Assembly (NCBI GenBank): GCA_016169945.1
Contig: JADLSH010000249.1
Location: 1,984,001 to 2,048,000, forward strand
Direction: 5' to 3'
Source: Trachythela sp. YZ-2020
Lineage: Eukaryota; Cnidaria; Anthozoa; Malacalcyonacea; Clavulariidae
DNA length: 64,000 nt
This document shows positions 12,470 through 23,599 of this stretch, one piece after another; the first letter of the stretch is position 1, and the number at the start of each line of letters is the position of its first letter. The notes beneath the pieces were generated by a model. The model was given only the letters and a program-made list of their open reading frames with translations, was not told the origin of the DNA and did not search any database. The translations under genes and the position numbers were made by a program.

Positions 12470-12747
12470 CCCATCCAGCAATAAGACACTTGATCATAAA
12501 GTAAAAATGGTCTCTTGGCAGAATTTTGACTAATTTGACAAAATGAAGATACATAGTATATGCTTCTATAGCCATCCACATAAACACAGCTAAGACAAAG
12601 TAATGTAGAGCTATTGCTGCAACACGACACGAGGTAGTAGAGGAAGTCTTGGATCTCTCAGCAGCCACAATGAACACAACTAATGCCAGAGATAAGGCTA
12701 TGCAGAAGTTGAGCAAGATCTGCATTGGAACTTTCGTTCGTAACTCT
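12470..12747 (-). CDS. Adhesion GPCR A, exon 6: TM2-TM4
   Basis: The exon starts after a TTTAG acceptor and ends at G|GTATGT. It encodes E-L-R-T-K-V-P, then TM2 (I-L-L-N-F-C-I-A-L), the conserved Cys at the start of TM3, the M-W-M-A-I-E-A-Y motif of TM3 and the first part of TM4 ending I-A-G-W. Its first base completes an AAA codon begun by exon 5, and its last G completes a Gly codon with exon 7. Both phase matches support a real spliced gene. Confidence 0.92.
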
Positions 12748-12907
12748 CTAAATTTAAAAGGAAATGAAGATCATTTGTAGTATACATTCAAATTGTATTA
12801 ATGGAATGATGGCGAATAGCAGTTTTCGTTTCGATACATAAGAAATGTGCAATGGAGATCGACTCTGAATGTTGCGTCCGTCGTTTTTTTAATACACGTA
12901 CATATAT

Positions 12908-13014
12908 GTTATTTACCGGTTGCTAGGTCCGAATAAGAAAAACTGTGCCCGAGGTCTTTCAAGAACAAGAGGACACAGTTTTTCCCATCGGGACCGACGC
13001 TGCCGGTAAATAAC
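12908..13014. mobile_element. Short TIR element (MITE), 107 bp
   Basis: The two ends, each close to GTTATTTACCGG, are inverted repeats of about 38 bases that also share 'aaaaactgtg'. The central loop is short. No coding capacity. Confidence 0.7.
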
Positions 13015-13454
13015 GTGTTTATTTTTACCATAAGTGTTGTTTTCACAGTGTTGCGAAATAATTGAGATCAGTGCAGTTGTGAAATTAAAGCGAGGGGATA
13101 AACAGTGTGACCATGCAGACACGGTAATTTAAATTACTTTGGCAATTTTTAGCATTTTTTAGTGTTTACTTTAGTACTTTTTTGGAAAATTTGGTTGGGA
13201 ATATTTACTCTTGTTTTCCAATAATTTTCAATTCATATGGAGATATCTCACTATACAGGATGTATCATGTATCAAAAAAAGGTAATGCAACTTCAGCATG
13301 TCTGTATGCGTTTGTTATTGTGTTTTTCGATAATGGGTTTACATAGGAACAACAATAACAACTTTAGTTGTTATTAATCAAATATCATATCAAGTAAGAT
13401 ATATTGATGATTTCAATCGACATACGTTTTATTCGTGAACAGTACGACATGAGT

Positions 13455-13866
13455 ATAATGTGCGGGGAAGATATGCAGTATTTTTGTCATTCATGTCGGA
13501 AAAACAAATATCAGTATCCCTGCCTGTACGCTGTCCGCCATTTCCTGCAACCCTTTCTCTCGTGAATCCCTGTTTTTGAAGTTAGATGACCGTACATCGT
13601 ACAGGCAGGGATACTCAGGCCAGATATCTACTAATTGATCTTCTAAAATTGCTTTGGCCACAAGTTCACTATGTTCACTATGCTCCGCCATATTGTTTTG
13701 GAGATAACACGCATGGGCACTTCCTTTATTGTGAAGAAATGCTTGCTTTTGCTCTCCGCACACTAGGAATTTTTCTCACGCATGCCAGAAAATATCAAAG
13801 GTGTTTGATATTTATTTTTTCCGACATGAATGAAAAGAATACTGCATATCTTCCCCACACACAATG
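13455..13866. mobile_element. TIR element with about 60-bp inverted ends
   Basis: The left arm around 'ggggaagatatgcagta' and 'catgtcggaaaaa' recurs inverted at 13813-13860. A second inner inverted pair ('ccctgcctgtacg' and its complement) lies at about 13518-13531 and 13598-13612, so the element may be a nested fold-back. Confidence 0.7.
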
Positions 13867-14388
13867 ATTATCTCCCTACGCAATTTGTTGCGAATGACAT
13901 TTGTCTATGGAAGTTTCGCTAGTGTGCGCCGGGCTTAAGATAAGTCTTCCCTTCTTGGGATTCTGCCTTTCATGTGTACAGTACTTGCAATTCGCAACGA
14001 CATTACATAGTAGGACACACAGCCATGTTATGCACAATAACACGTGATTGTAAAGGAAAATGGCTTGGGCTGCGTTCATATAATTATTAAGTTATTCAGA
14101 AATAAGACTTGAAAAATATTTAGTGTTTTTCTGTAAATTTGTTTTACAAAACAAGACTTTGTCATATAGAATTGGGTTGTAAGTTGAAATATTGCTTCGC
14201 GGGTGAACATCATGCTGTATACTGTGGAGTGTTGTATATACATGTTTTTCGAAGATTTGCACTGGTTTGCTTGCTTTTTCATCTGTGGGAGCAGCATTTC
14301 TCATTCTCACTGGGGTTAGACATTGCACTACTTTAGTAACACAACTAAAGAAACAAACAAACATGCAATAAATTACATTTGAACTTAC

Positions 14389-14513
14389 TTGAACAATAAA
14401 ATCGTGATCATAGTTAAAATCAGCCCTCCCAAAGATATAAAGCAGCCAATATAACTAATAATACTCAGTGCTTCCTCATGATCACCATCGATACGATCCT
14501 TGATATAAATATC
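14389..14513 (-). CDS. Adhesion GPCR A, exon 5: TM1
   Basis: This exon lies between a TTTTAG acceptor and a CAA|GTAAGT donor. After a short acidic linker (D-H-E-E-A-L-S-I-I) it encodes TM1, I-G-C-F-I-S-L-G-G-L-I-L. The E-A-L-x-x-I-S-Y-I-G start of TM1 is conserved in adhesion GPCRs. The exon starts in phase 0 after the GPS exon and ends with two bases that the TM2 exon completes. Confidence 0.9.
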
Positions 14514-14602
14514 CTAAAATGGAAATCACCTTTTTGAATGTCATTGGAAAATTTTCCAGTATGTCGTGAATTGAAACCTTGTGGTACAACACATACCCTT
14601 AC

Positions 14603-15221
14603 CGTTAACATAGCAAAGTTTGTAAGATGAGAACAATGACAAGTAACAACTCCTTCTTTTGTTCCTTTGTAAGTACAGCCAGTTTGTGACCAGTCGCCGA
14701 CACCATTGTTTAACGAGAAATCCCAAAACACACACGCATCGGCCCATTTGTGTATCGGCCCATCTTTTAACGGTTGATATGTTGTTACAATTGGATCTTG
14801 CAAGTTAGTTAATTTTTGTCCTTTAATAGATCCAGATATCACCCAACTATTCAACTTATTAACGGTTTCTCCACCAGTACTTTCTTCAATTTGGGACTGA
14901 AACAATGGTATCTTCCGGTAAATGACAAAAGCGATTCGTTGGTTTTGAGTTTTACTGTTAATGCCCAAATTTACAAACAACGATTTTGGCATTTTTAACG
15001 AAATTTGAGAAACCATAGGCTGAACACTAAAATCATTGTTGTAAACAGATAAATTGTTTTCGCTTCCTTTACTATCACTCACAGATGCTGCGCTGGCGCC
15101 TTCGAATCTACTTTGGTTGACGTCTCGTGAATATACAGCGATGTTTTGTTCATTTTGTTGTACACTTCCGCCAGGATTTATAGCAACATTTAGAAGGTAT
15201 TCTTCCACTACGGATAAAACT
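14603..15221 (-). CDS. Adhesion GPCR A, exon 4: GAIN subdomain B and GPS
   Basis: The exon runs from a TTTCAG acceptor to ACG|GTAAGG. It encodes most of the GAIN fold and a full GPS motif: C-V-F-W-D-F, a second Trp, two Cys in a C-H-C arrangement and H-L-T-N-F-A. Autoproteolysis would fall between Leu and Thr of H-L-T, leaving a tethered peptide that starts T-N-F-A and can activate the receptor. The first base completes an Arg codon from exon 3. The Cys and His residues needed for the fold and cut are all present. Confidence 0.92.
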
Positions 15222-15603
15222 CTGAAAGAGATTGGTATATAAAGACATCAATAAAGTTTCAAAACAGGTATGTTACATATGAGGGTTAAATTATGAGGGA
15301 AACTGTTTTGTTTTAAAAAAAGCACAAAGAGGTCTATTTATTCCGTAAACCTTTTAGTCCATAAGCCCGGATATCTACCAGTTTAAATAATACTGAAGAT
15401 CCAGGCTAGAACGGATAGAACGCTTATCGCCATGCAATCCAAAAAAGAACTTATTTTGTAGTCAAGCTAGCAAAAACTGTGAATATATGAAAAAGAAATG
15501 GGAAGAGGAGAGAAAAGCTTTGCCAACATGGAGAGAATAGTAGAGAAAGATTTGAGAAAGTGAGGCATATGTTGAATGATGAAAAATTATAGGATTAATA
15601 TAC

Positions 15604-15925
15604 TAATAATAATAATTGATGGTTTATTGTCTTATTGACATATTTTCGCACCAAAGGTGAATTGAAATATGTTTACAAATATGTTTACGAATTACAAATA
15701 TCTAAATTAAGAATAACTAACATTATAAGTTATATATATATTTATGTTAAAATGCAATATTGGTATGAATTATTTATGAATATTAAAATACTAAAAATTG
15801 TTAAACACTATTAACAATAGAACACATTGTTGGTATGAATCTGTTTTTATAACGCCGCGGTTCCGTTCTACATTTCCGATTATTTTTAAGTTCATATTTC
15901 TAAAGTTCATAGATCATATTGGAGA
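15604..15925 (-). mobile_element. LINE 3' end fragment with (AAT)n tail
   Basis: Read on the minus strand, the piece encodes an N-N-R-K-C-R-T-E-x-x-R-Y-K-N-R-F end. It then has the 3' terminus 'attcacctttggtgcga' and an AAT-repeat tail. The same terminus closes the plus-strand LINE fragment at 30.1-31.08 kb, so the two belong to one family. Confidence 0.75.
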
Positions 15926-16275
15926 ACATTCGTAGCTCCATGTCCGGCAAAGAACGGACGACCTACCCCATCCTGTAAAACTATTTGTGACACTCTACTA
16001 TATTTAAATTGCATGTGATGTGTCCCATTCTCTACCTACACATATCTCTATACTGGTATAATCAGTACTGAACAGGAAGGGGTGGGGGAGAGGATTTTGA
16101 AAATTTCTCACAAAACCTATGCATTTCTTTTACAAGTTTACAGTCAATATTATCCAGGATTGTAGAACTAAGACTAGATATAATTTATTTTCTTTTGTTA
16201 AATAGACATAATCTAGAGGCGAGGACGTGTACAACACCATTACTATAGGTATATTGTACATTACTTGGCTTGTAC
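15926..16275 (-). other. Intron 3 of receptor A, remaining part
   Basis: No gene or repeat boundary is recognised here. The rest of this intron holds the LINE end described for 15604-15925. Confidence 0.4.
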
Positions 16276-16370
16276 CTTGCAGACGTATTTTCAGTTTTCT
16301 GACTTCGAGAAAGAATGCCAGAATCGCAATTTAAGAAGTTGTCAACAGCTTTGATGACATTCGTACCGGT
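16276..16370 (-). CDS. Adhesion GPCR A, exon 3: GAIN helix
   Basis: This 95-bp exon is bounded by TTTCTAG and AAG|GTACAAG. It encodes N-V-I-K-A-V-D-N-F-L-N, the amphipathic helix pattern of the GAIN alpha subdomain. Phase 0 at the start and two leftover bases at the end match the neighbours. Confidence 0.8.
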
Positions 16371-17009
16371 CTAGAAAGAGAAATGAGGATTTACTGCATG
16401 TTCAATTGTCATTGTATTGATTTGCATGCTCAGTTTAATACAGAATGCTGTATATTCTTTGCCATGTGATAACTGTAAGAGAGTATCTGAGTTAGTCAAA
16501 ACGTGAATTTGGCACACGCGTTTAAGGGATCACTAAAATGCGGTTTCATTTTTAGACAGACACCGGGTATCACACTATTTCACATTCGATCGCGTGGGAT
16601 AATTCACGAATAATTACCACCAGCAATCGTCATGGTCAAGGGCGCTTGAAAGTGTGGAAAATATATTTAAATAATCATGCTTTGAATAGGGATGATGGTA
16701 GTTATCTTCCACAAGAGTATCTCCATCTTGCTGACCAGTGATGTTGTCCAATGCAGCTTTCTTCTTCCAATTGCAAATCTCAAACATTTTCACACTTTCC
16801 CGCTTAATTAAAACTATTTGGGGCGGTTGAAGTTATAATTTGTAAAATTGATCTGATCAGAAAAGGTAAATGAAGCGACACCTATGAAGCAATTTTAGAT
16901 TCAATAAAGTCCCCAAGAAAATATTTAAGTCACACTTATGTTAACTGTTTGCGTCGTCGTCTATCATGAACTTAGTAAGGATTTATAATTATATTGTTTT
17001 AATATTCAC
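16371..17009 (-). other. Intron 2 of receptor A
   Basis: AT-rich intron sequence with no recognised element. Confidence 0.4.
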
Positions 17010-17159
17010 CTCATTGGATACGTTTCTTTGTCCAACGATATTTTCGAAAATTAGAACAGTAAACAAAACATCATCTTCTTCAAAATTCTTGGAATTATTT
17101 GTTAAGTTCACCAGTCGGAGACTCACATGAAGTGTCGATGTGTTATTCTCTTTTATTTG
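17010..17159 (-). CDS. Adhesion GPCR A, exon 2: start of GAIN domain
   Basis: Exactly 50 codons lie between a TTTTAG acceptor and GAG|GTGAAT. The translation has several N-x-S/T glycosylation sites and an F-T-V-L-I-F-E-N-I-V helix. It is phase 0 at both ends, matching the HormR exon before and the GAIN helix exon after. Confidence 0.75.
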
Positions 17160-17727
17160 CTAAAACAACATTAAGCAATTGAAAACAATGCACTTCGGAA
17201 CTTTCATTTTTTGGAAATCTGTACGTATACCAATTAAATCAAACAACTGCAACTTGGTACTCAGTGAGAGGACCGATATGAAAGAGGCTTTTGGCTTGAT
17301 TGCTTAAAAATATAGACTTAGAAAAATAGACCTAGTTGCAGCAAACACAGGTGTGATTTTTCATCAGATACTTTCAGAACGAGCGTTATTTCTTTTTAAT
17401 ATCATTCTGCAATTCTCAAACAAGTACAAATAAGTCAAAGGCAGAAGAATTTTCTCAGCGTACGCATGTCTCCCGATGGCAGTTTTGTATGCAAATAATT
17501 TTAGAACAAAGCGATAAATAGCTTATCTCAACGACAAATTTTTAGAAAAATATATTTTTACTTGATTCCATTGATTTCGAATTACAATATCGAAAAATCC
17601 TGAATTTCCGAAGGGCTTTACTTATGTTAATGTTGCACAGAAATTTTTGTATTTTCAGAAAAGTAGTCAATAGAAATCAGAACATGCCATCGTATGATGC
17701 CAGAGCCAACCTGTAACCAAACGCTCT
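17160..17727 (-). other. Intron 1 of receptor A, distal part
   Basis: No recognised feature. The rest of this intron contains the duplicated segment described at 17728-17985. Confidence 0.4.
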
Positions 17728-17985
17728 GATTGGCGAAAAAGATTGAACCAATCGGAAACGAGTGTCGAGTAAACTGGTGAAAATGGTATTAAGACTGAAA
17801 ATGATTAAATTCAAAAAACCATTTCAACCTCGCCGATTGATGATATTTAATAATCTTAATATTTTTCATCCACGTGGTTATATTTATCTTATACTATCTA
17901 GAAAACTATTGATTCATTCTATAGCTGGCATAGAGAATGGACAAAACGTCTTTGATTTCGGAGTAATTGTACACTCGGTATTTTG
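17728..17985 (-). pseudogene. Relic tandem copy of the HormR exon end
   Basis: This segment is a diverged tandem copy of 17986-18240, which carries the 3' end of the HormR exon. On the minus strand it still encodes Y-R-V-Y-N, then L-S-I-L-Y. The splice donor, GTATAG in the functional copy, reads CTATAG here, so it can no longer act as an exon end. Confidence 0.7.
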
Positions 17986-18184
17986 ATTGGAGAAAAAGAT
18001 TGAACCAATCAGAAACGAGTAAAACTGGTGAAAATGATATTAGGACTGAAAATGATTGAATCCAAAAATCAGTTTCAACCTCACTGGATTGATGCTATTT
18101 GATAATTTAAATATTTTTCATCCATGCACGTGGTTATATTTATTATATACTAACTTTCTAGAAAACAATTGATTCATTCTATAC

Positions 18185-18501
18185 CTGGTAGAGAATGGAC
18201 AAACTGCCTGTGATTTTAGAGTCATTGTACACTCGGTATTTGCATTGTGGAGTATCAGGTTCAAGCCAATATGGACTTTGACACGCAGCATCGTTGCATT
18301 GACAATATCGACTCGCTCTAAACCCGAATGGAGAGTTACCAGTTGGTTTTAGTTCTAATTTTCCACCATAGTTATTGCTTGAGTAACGGTTGTTTTCTCC
18401 ATAAGGACAGTTTGTAAATATCAAACGGTTGCCTGCCGTTACATTCCAAAAGAATATTCCTTGTGTAATCTTTTCTCCAGTTGTTTCTTCTGGACATGCT
18501 C
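18185..18501 (-). CDS. Adhesion GPCR A, exon 1 in window: HormR domain
   Basis: The exon starts after an AAACAG acceptor and ends CAG|GTATAG. It encodes C-P-E-E-T, a G-I-F-F-W-N-V-T-A-G-N core, N-C-P-Y-G, then R-Y-C and W-L-E-P-D with a final Cys. This is the Cys/Trp pattern of hormone-receptor (HormR) domains that precede GAIN in many adhesion GPCRs. The first two bases (GA) need a preceding exon ending in one base; that 5' part, with the signal peptide, was not found next to it. Confidence 0.85.
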
Positions 18502-19436
18502 CTGTTTCGATCAAGAACATAATGAACGGAATGATAAATGAAACGAAGTCTGTTGGAATGAGTTTCAGCACAAAGAATTTAATTACGAAATATTTTGTAT
18601 GATCGAACACCAAGTGTCCACTATCGGAAAATTTTTATCGTAAAATAAAAAAGACTAATTCCCTCGTCTTTTGAATTTTCTTCATTTGTACTGTTCTACT
18701 TGGCAAATTTCTAATGAACACACATCAAAACATTCAACACGTTCTTGGGTTAGTCTGGTATATATGATATATAGAATGATATATAGAATTAAAATGTTCT
18801 AAACAATTTTGCCCATGCAGTAAAGGTGAGGGAAAAATTACGCCATTACCTACAAAAACTAGGCAATTTACAACAATATTATATGGATGCAGACATGGGG
18901 AGGATGTGGGTTATTAATAGTTACAGATGTATTCAACAGGTGGTGTTGACTTCACAGTAGACTGAATGCGACCGATTCGAACCGCAGACAACACAATTAT
19001 AACCCCTTTTGCAATTATTAGTTACTGGTGCACTGCATGCGCCTGGCAACTATAGGTTTGCCCTTCGGTGATTCTCGGATCTCCAATTTTCGTTGGTCAC
19101 CCGGCCACAGATCCTGGCCACCAGTTTTTTATCACAACACTACAGAATTGACCTTGTTTTAAAGCGGTTGAATTGATCTACTAAACGGCCGCCCGTTGAG
19201 GTACAACAACATAAATTTTACATTGGTTTGGCTCAGTAGCGCTTGTTGCGTTATGTTATAGTTGATAAAGATCGTAGCATAGATCGTAGGAGGCTTTTAC
19301 CGAAACGGATTCTGTAATTTGTTTTGTTTCTACATTGATCTGTTCTTTACTTACTCAATACATTTAGTTTAATTTGACGACTTTTTAGCTATCTTTTGCG
19401 ACTACGCTTTATTTAAATAGTATAATTGAATAGAAT
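18502..19436. other. Region upstream of the HormR exon
   Basis: No gene recognised. It may be intron of receptor A. A tRNA B-box-like 'ggttcgaatc' on the minus strand near 18970 is not part of a cloverleaf I can fold. Confidence 0.4.
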
Positions 19437-19872
19437 GATAATTCTCTTATATGGTAGTGAAACCTGGACCATGAAGAAGGAACTACAAGATCGACTTGAT
19501 GGCACCTACACTCGATTATTAATAAGAGTTCAGAACATATCTTGACTCGAGCACAAAACTAAAGCTGAAATATACGATGGAATTCAACCAATTTCAACTA
19601 CTGTTGCTCAGCGAAGAGCAAGATTTGCAGTCCACTGTTTCCGTGCAATGGACCAAATCATCTCTGATGTAATCTGTATGAGACTGCCGTGTCCGTCCAG
19701 GGGAAGAAGACCAATCAACTATATTGATTGCATTGCTAGGAACACCAACCAACTTATTCAAGACCTATCAAATCAAACGATGGATAAATTTAAACATTAA
19801 TGGCGCGCATTGTGGACTCTATCTCGGATGCGTCCGCATGATGATGATGATCATGATGACGATGACGATGAC

Positions 19873-19941
<69 letters not shown>

Positions 19942-19943
19942 TA
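19437..19943 (+). mobile_element. RTE-type LINE 3' fragment with (GAT)n tail
   Basis: The frame from about 19437 reads L-L-Y-G-S-E-T-W-T-M-K-K-E-L, then L-D-G-T-Y-T-R-L-L. It later gives R-R-A-R-F, G-R-R-P and a final W-R trailed by Asp codons. These are conserved motifs at the C-terminus of RTE-clade reverse transcriptases. A TGA interrupts it where a Trp codon is expected (near 19544). The trinucleotide repeat at 19839-19940 is then the 3' tail of the element, as is usual for RTE. Confidence 0.8.
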
Positions 19944-20167
19944 TTTGTCCCGCGTATATTTTTCCCTTTGTATATAATTTCTCCTTTTGCATTCCACGTC
20001 AAATTGTCCGTATATGTGAGAATGGAGTGAACGATTTCTTCAGCTTTGTATTTATCAATCTTGTCATTTAAACATCGGAGTATATCTTGAACGCGCCAAT
20101 GGATCGGAGATGTTCCTTTGTTGTTATCCGTAGTTGGAATGAGGAGATGAGTTTAATGCTGACTATT

Positions 20168-20407
20168 CTATATTAATACTGCAGGTCCTTCTAAGATTGG
20201 ATCAAGAACCAATCCTAGAAAACCATTTCCACGCTGAACAAGTATCTGCCTTTTTGCGTTAACAGTTCTATTTTGGTTGGCTAGATCAATAATATCGTGC
20301 TTAAAATGTCTAAGTTTGTTGATTATTTCTTTAGGAAGTGTGAGGTTCATGACTTTTTCCATACAATTACATAGAAACCGAATCTGTTCTTGCGATGTAG
20401 GACTCAA
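20168..20407 (-). other. Small ORF, possible virus-like or Polinton-like remnant
   Basis: The 79-codon frame encodes a basic helical segment followed by K-R-Q-I-L-V-Q-R-G-N-G-F-L-G and a hydrophobic end. The pattern of a Lys/Arg run, L-V-Q-x-G-G-F-L and a hydrophobic tail reminds me of small ORFs seen in invertebrate Polinton or DNA-virus-derived loci. That is recollection, not a demonstrated match. No neighbouring viral gene is visible. Confidence 0.25.
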
Positions 20408-20559
20408 TACGACAACAGAGCTTGCTGTTGAGCTGGATGAGAATTACATAGAAGCTCTATAAACGGTCTGTGCTTGGGAAGGTTAGTAATATCTGCTCGA
20501 CCGTCAACAATGTAATGAAGACCTTATTGAAAAAGCATACATATATGAAGATATACTAA

Positions 20560-20653
20560 GCTCGGCTCGGAGGTATATACTAAGCTCGGCTCGGAGCTAT
20601 CCTTACATCTTAGAGCTCGGCTCGGAGGTATATACTAAGCTCGGCTCGGAGAT
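20560..20653. repeat. Minisatellite, unit near 'gctcggctcggaggtatata'
   Basis: Five copies of 'gctcggctcgga' are separated by 'ggtatatactaa'-like spacers in about 90 bases. Confidence 0.8.
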
Positions 20654-20681
20654 ATATGTGCCAAATTTTACCAACCTTATT

Positions 20682-21073
20682 AGGGTTAAACTCTGATTTA
20701 CTAACCATGAGTGATGACGTAACCAAAGACGGACCAATCCGATGTATATTACTTAAAGTCATAATTTTCCCAGACAAAATTTCCAAATGAGACTGAAAGC
20801 TCAGAATTGTCAGCACTATCCTTGTCTCTTTTAAAGTTGAAAGTAAATGTGCAAATTTCACACCATGGTCTTCTGACTTTCTTCACTGCTATATGAATAT
20901 TTACTGCTCTTTTACCACATGCGCATAGTTGTTTGTTTCTGTGATCTAACTTCAAAAATTGTCTCGGTGCTACACTCGAGAGAGAAATCGTTCATTTTTA
21001 ATCCCTTCTGTGGATTCATCACCGCAGTTCCGTTATTTAAAAGCTTTCCCTGTTCGCTGCAGTTTTCTTACTG
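20682..21073 (-). pseudogene. Decayed copy of the receptor-B Cys-module exon
   Basis: On the minus strand the segment begins with the acceptor and 'GAAACAGT' start used by the exons at 45888 and 44076. It keeps the T-E-T-I-F-E-V-R motif, an L-C-A-C motif (in a different frame) and an N-I-H-I-A-V stretch. It ends at the same 'AATAAG|GTTGGTAAAA' donor. At least one frame change and early stops separate the pieces, so it is dead. Confidence 0.65.
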
Positions 21074-21290
21074 TTTCCTATATTTTAGAATAAGTTAAAG
21101 TGCTTGAATGCTTTGGGTTTTGTTTGTTTATTTATTTCTCTGTTTGTTTATTTCTTTGTATTTTAAGAGAAAGAAGATTAATTGTTTGTTATGTTACACA
21201 AAATAAAGCATAATAGAAACGTTTGCGTAGCTGACGCCCATCAGTCATTTGCCCTTGTTTAATGTTCATGCTACCATCTCGAAAGTACGA

Positions 21291-21366
21291 GATTAGGATT
21301 AAGGTTAGGGTTAGGATAAGGGCTAGAAAAAGCGTTAGTATACTAGGATAAGGATCAGGATTGGAG
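21291..21366. repeat. Degenerate TTAGGG-like tract
   Basis: Irregular runs of 'ggttagggttaggataaggg' type, likely a decayed telomere-like or satellite segment inside a dispersed repeat. Similar tracts lie at 23489, 36123, 42715 and 44703. Confidence 0.6.
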
Positions 21367-21589
21367 GTAGAATTGTGGTGAAAACTCTATTGAGTTTTCA
21401 AAATCTTAAAGTAAAATTGATTAGGCTTGTTGGTATATGTCATGCTGCGCGATCTTATAGTTGACCAGGTATCTGAATTTGCATATTCACACACAATTTC
21501 TTTCAATACTTCATATTTCTCAATTTAGGGTAAAAAGGAGTTACTAAGACGATATCCTTACAATGCAAAGGAGTATGATAAAAAATGCC

Positions 21590-22300
21590 AGGTAAACATA
21601 TTTATTTACTTTACAACCATATAATACAAAAAGTTTATACATGCACGCATGGTTGAAGGTGTGGTCAACAGGACATGGGTCCCATATGAAGACCAACCTG
21701 ACAAAAGTTGCAGAACATTACGCAATAGACATAAATTAATGACAAGGACAATACACTATTTACATATTAACACTTTAGGAACTTTAGGAACAACAGCTTA
21801 AATTGTAAGAACGGCATTTACAGTAAAAGGTTTTCCAAGTGCCTATTCTGTTTACATCGAAAGTAGAGTCTAATTTAGAAGAATAGTAAGTATGAAGTTG
21901 GTGCTTAAAGGAGGAAACAGACGTACTGTTATACGAATGATAGGAGAGAGATTGTTCCAGAGAAAGACAATTCGATTAAAGAACGAGTTTCTAAAAAGAG
22001 AAGTCCTGCAAGGATTTACTTGAAGCAAATTGTCCTTGCTTGAACGGGTGCGAGACGAGCGGTGAGAAGAAAAAGTAACAAAAGAGGAGATATCTAAATC
22101 GCAGAAACCTTGTTTGCATTGGAAAAAAAAGATGAGATCCTTTATTTCTAGCCAGTACGATATAGGCAATAAATTAAGCTTTTTGAGGCGCTCAGGTAAG
22201 ACAACTCGTAATCTTGAAGTATAAATCTGATTGCCCGTCTTTTGAACACCCTCCAGGATCATGAGATCACGTGAAGAAACTATATTAGAAACTGACATAA
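21590..22300 (-). mobile_element. LINE 3' fragment (separate family)
   Basis: The ORF at 21870-22298 encodes the post-RT region of a LINE: E-R-L-K-K-L-N-L-L-P, a D-L-I-F-F-F pattern, S-S-R-T-R, then F-F-N-R-I-V-F-L-W-N-N-L. It is followed in reverse by an untranslated stretch. The protein is interrupted 5' near 22300. Confidence 0.7.
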
Positions 22301-22639
22301 CTAAATAACTAGTTCGTGCCTAATCGGCACTTCTTAAGTTCAACAAAACGGTTTGATTTTTATAGAGTTGGCATTGGACAGCTGAATGACATATTTTATT
22401 TATAGTCTGTATGAAAGACTTCACTCTTCCGCTTTTGATTCTTTTAAATCCACTTAAATATGCTTTTTACCTACAATAGAGATGTTCCCAATGTCAACTT
22501 TATAGCCCAATTTGCACAAGTACGCAAATTAACCACTTCTGTCGATGCATGTAGGGCTTAAACTTTTCCAATCGAGCATGCATGAATTTGGCACATTTAC
22601 ACTTCAAAAAACTAACCCTGTTTAACTTTATCTCTATAG

Positions 22640-23570
22640 GCAAGACAAGGTTATATTTTACATAGTTTGAATTGGTTAACTTTGTTGACTTGCAATGTAG
22701 TGTTAGTTCTTTTTCTTGTATTTGTATATTACATATACTTTAATTATATTAAATTGAATAAATGTTACTGTATTTGGAAATATTATTGTATTTCATCTTG
22801 TGTAGCCTTTTAATTGGTTTTGCTAGAATTTGCCAATGTTTTGTAAGATTTTGCCAAGATTTTTCGAGATCTTGGCAAGGTTATGCCATATCTTGCCAAG
22901 ATTTTGCGACATTTTGGCAATGTTATCAGGGGCGTAGCGTGCGGGGGTTGTGGTGAGGTGTAACACCCCGCCCAATTTTTACTGAACGGTCGGTAAAACG
23001 CGGATTCGGTCGGTAATGTTCGGAGCCGTCGGTAAAACCATCGATATATAAATATATAATATTAACGTGTAAAATAAACATTAAAACATGAAGCTATACA
23101 AACGGAGGATATTGTATGTAGGTTATGCACGATATTGCCAAGGTATTGCGAGATTTTGAGATGTTTGCAATGTTATGCACGATCTTGCCGAGGTTTTACA
23201 AGATCATATTGCCAAGGGTTTGTAAAATTTTCCAAATATTTTGCCAAAATCTTATTAAGATATTATCTAAAGCCTGCAAACATCTTGTCAAAATCCTGCA
23301 AAAACTGAAGTAACTCCTTACATCGTTTGGCGATGTCATGGGACTGCCCGCAGGCTAGGCAAGACCATGGCAAGATATTCCAAGAATTGGCATGGTCTTG
23401 CAGAATTTTGGCATGATCTTGCACGATCTTGGCAAGATTTAGACATGGTCTTGGTATGATCTTGTAAAGATCGTGGTAAAATTGATCAAGGTTAGGATAA
23501 GGGTTAGGTTAAGAGTTATAGGGTAATAGTTAGGATAAGAGTTGGAATTAGGGTTAAGATTAGTTTTAAT
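22640..23570. repeat. Dispersed repeat with degenerate 'ttttgccaagatcttggcaag' units
   Basis: A leader ('acaaggttatattttacatag') is followed by many imperfect 'ttgccaagattttgcgagat' copies and a TTAGGG-like tract (23489-23567). The same order recurs at 35570-36226. A hAT-like fragment ('caggggcgtagcgtgcggggg', 22928 to about 23110) interrupts this copy. Confidence 0.65.
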
Positions 23571-23599
23571 GTGGCCAATGTTCCATCAGAATATTTTTT

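Larger units (their letters stand above)
12748..14388 (-). other. Intron 5 of receptor A
   Basis: The intron contains two TIR elements (12908-13014 and about 13455-13866). The remainder, including 13870-14388, shows no gene; ORFs at 13876-14364 have no recognisable product. Confidence 0.5.

Noticed and set aside
18960..19040. tRNA gene on the minus strand
   Set aside because: Only a B-box-like 'ggttcgaatc' is present; no cloverleaf or CCA-side stem could be folded.
19724..20071. ORFs with poly-Met or poly-His runs on the two strands
   Set aside because: They are translations of the (GAT)n repeat at the end of an RTE-type LINE.
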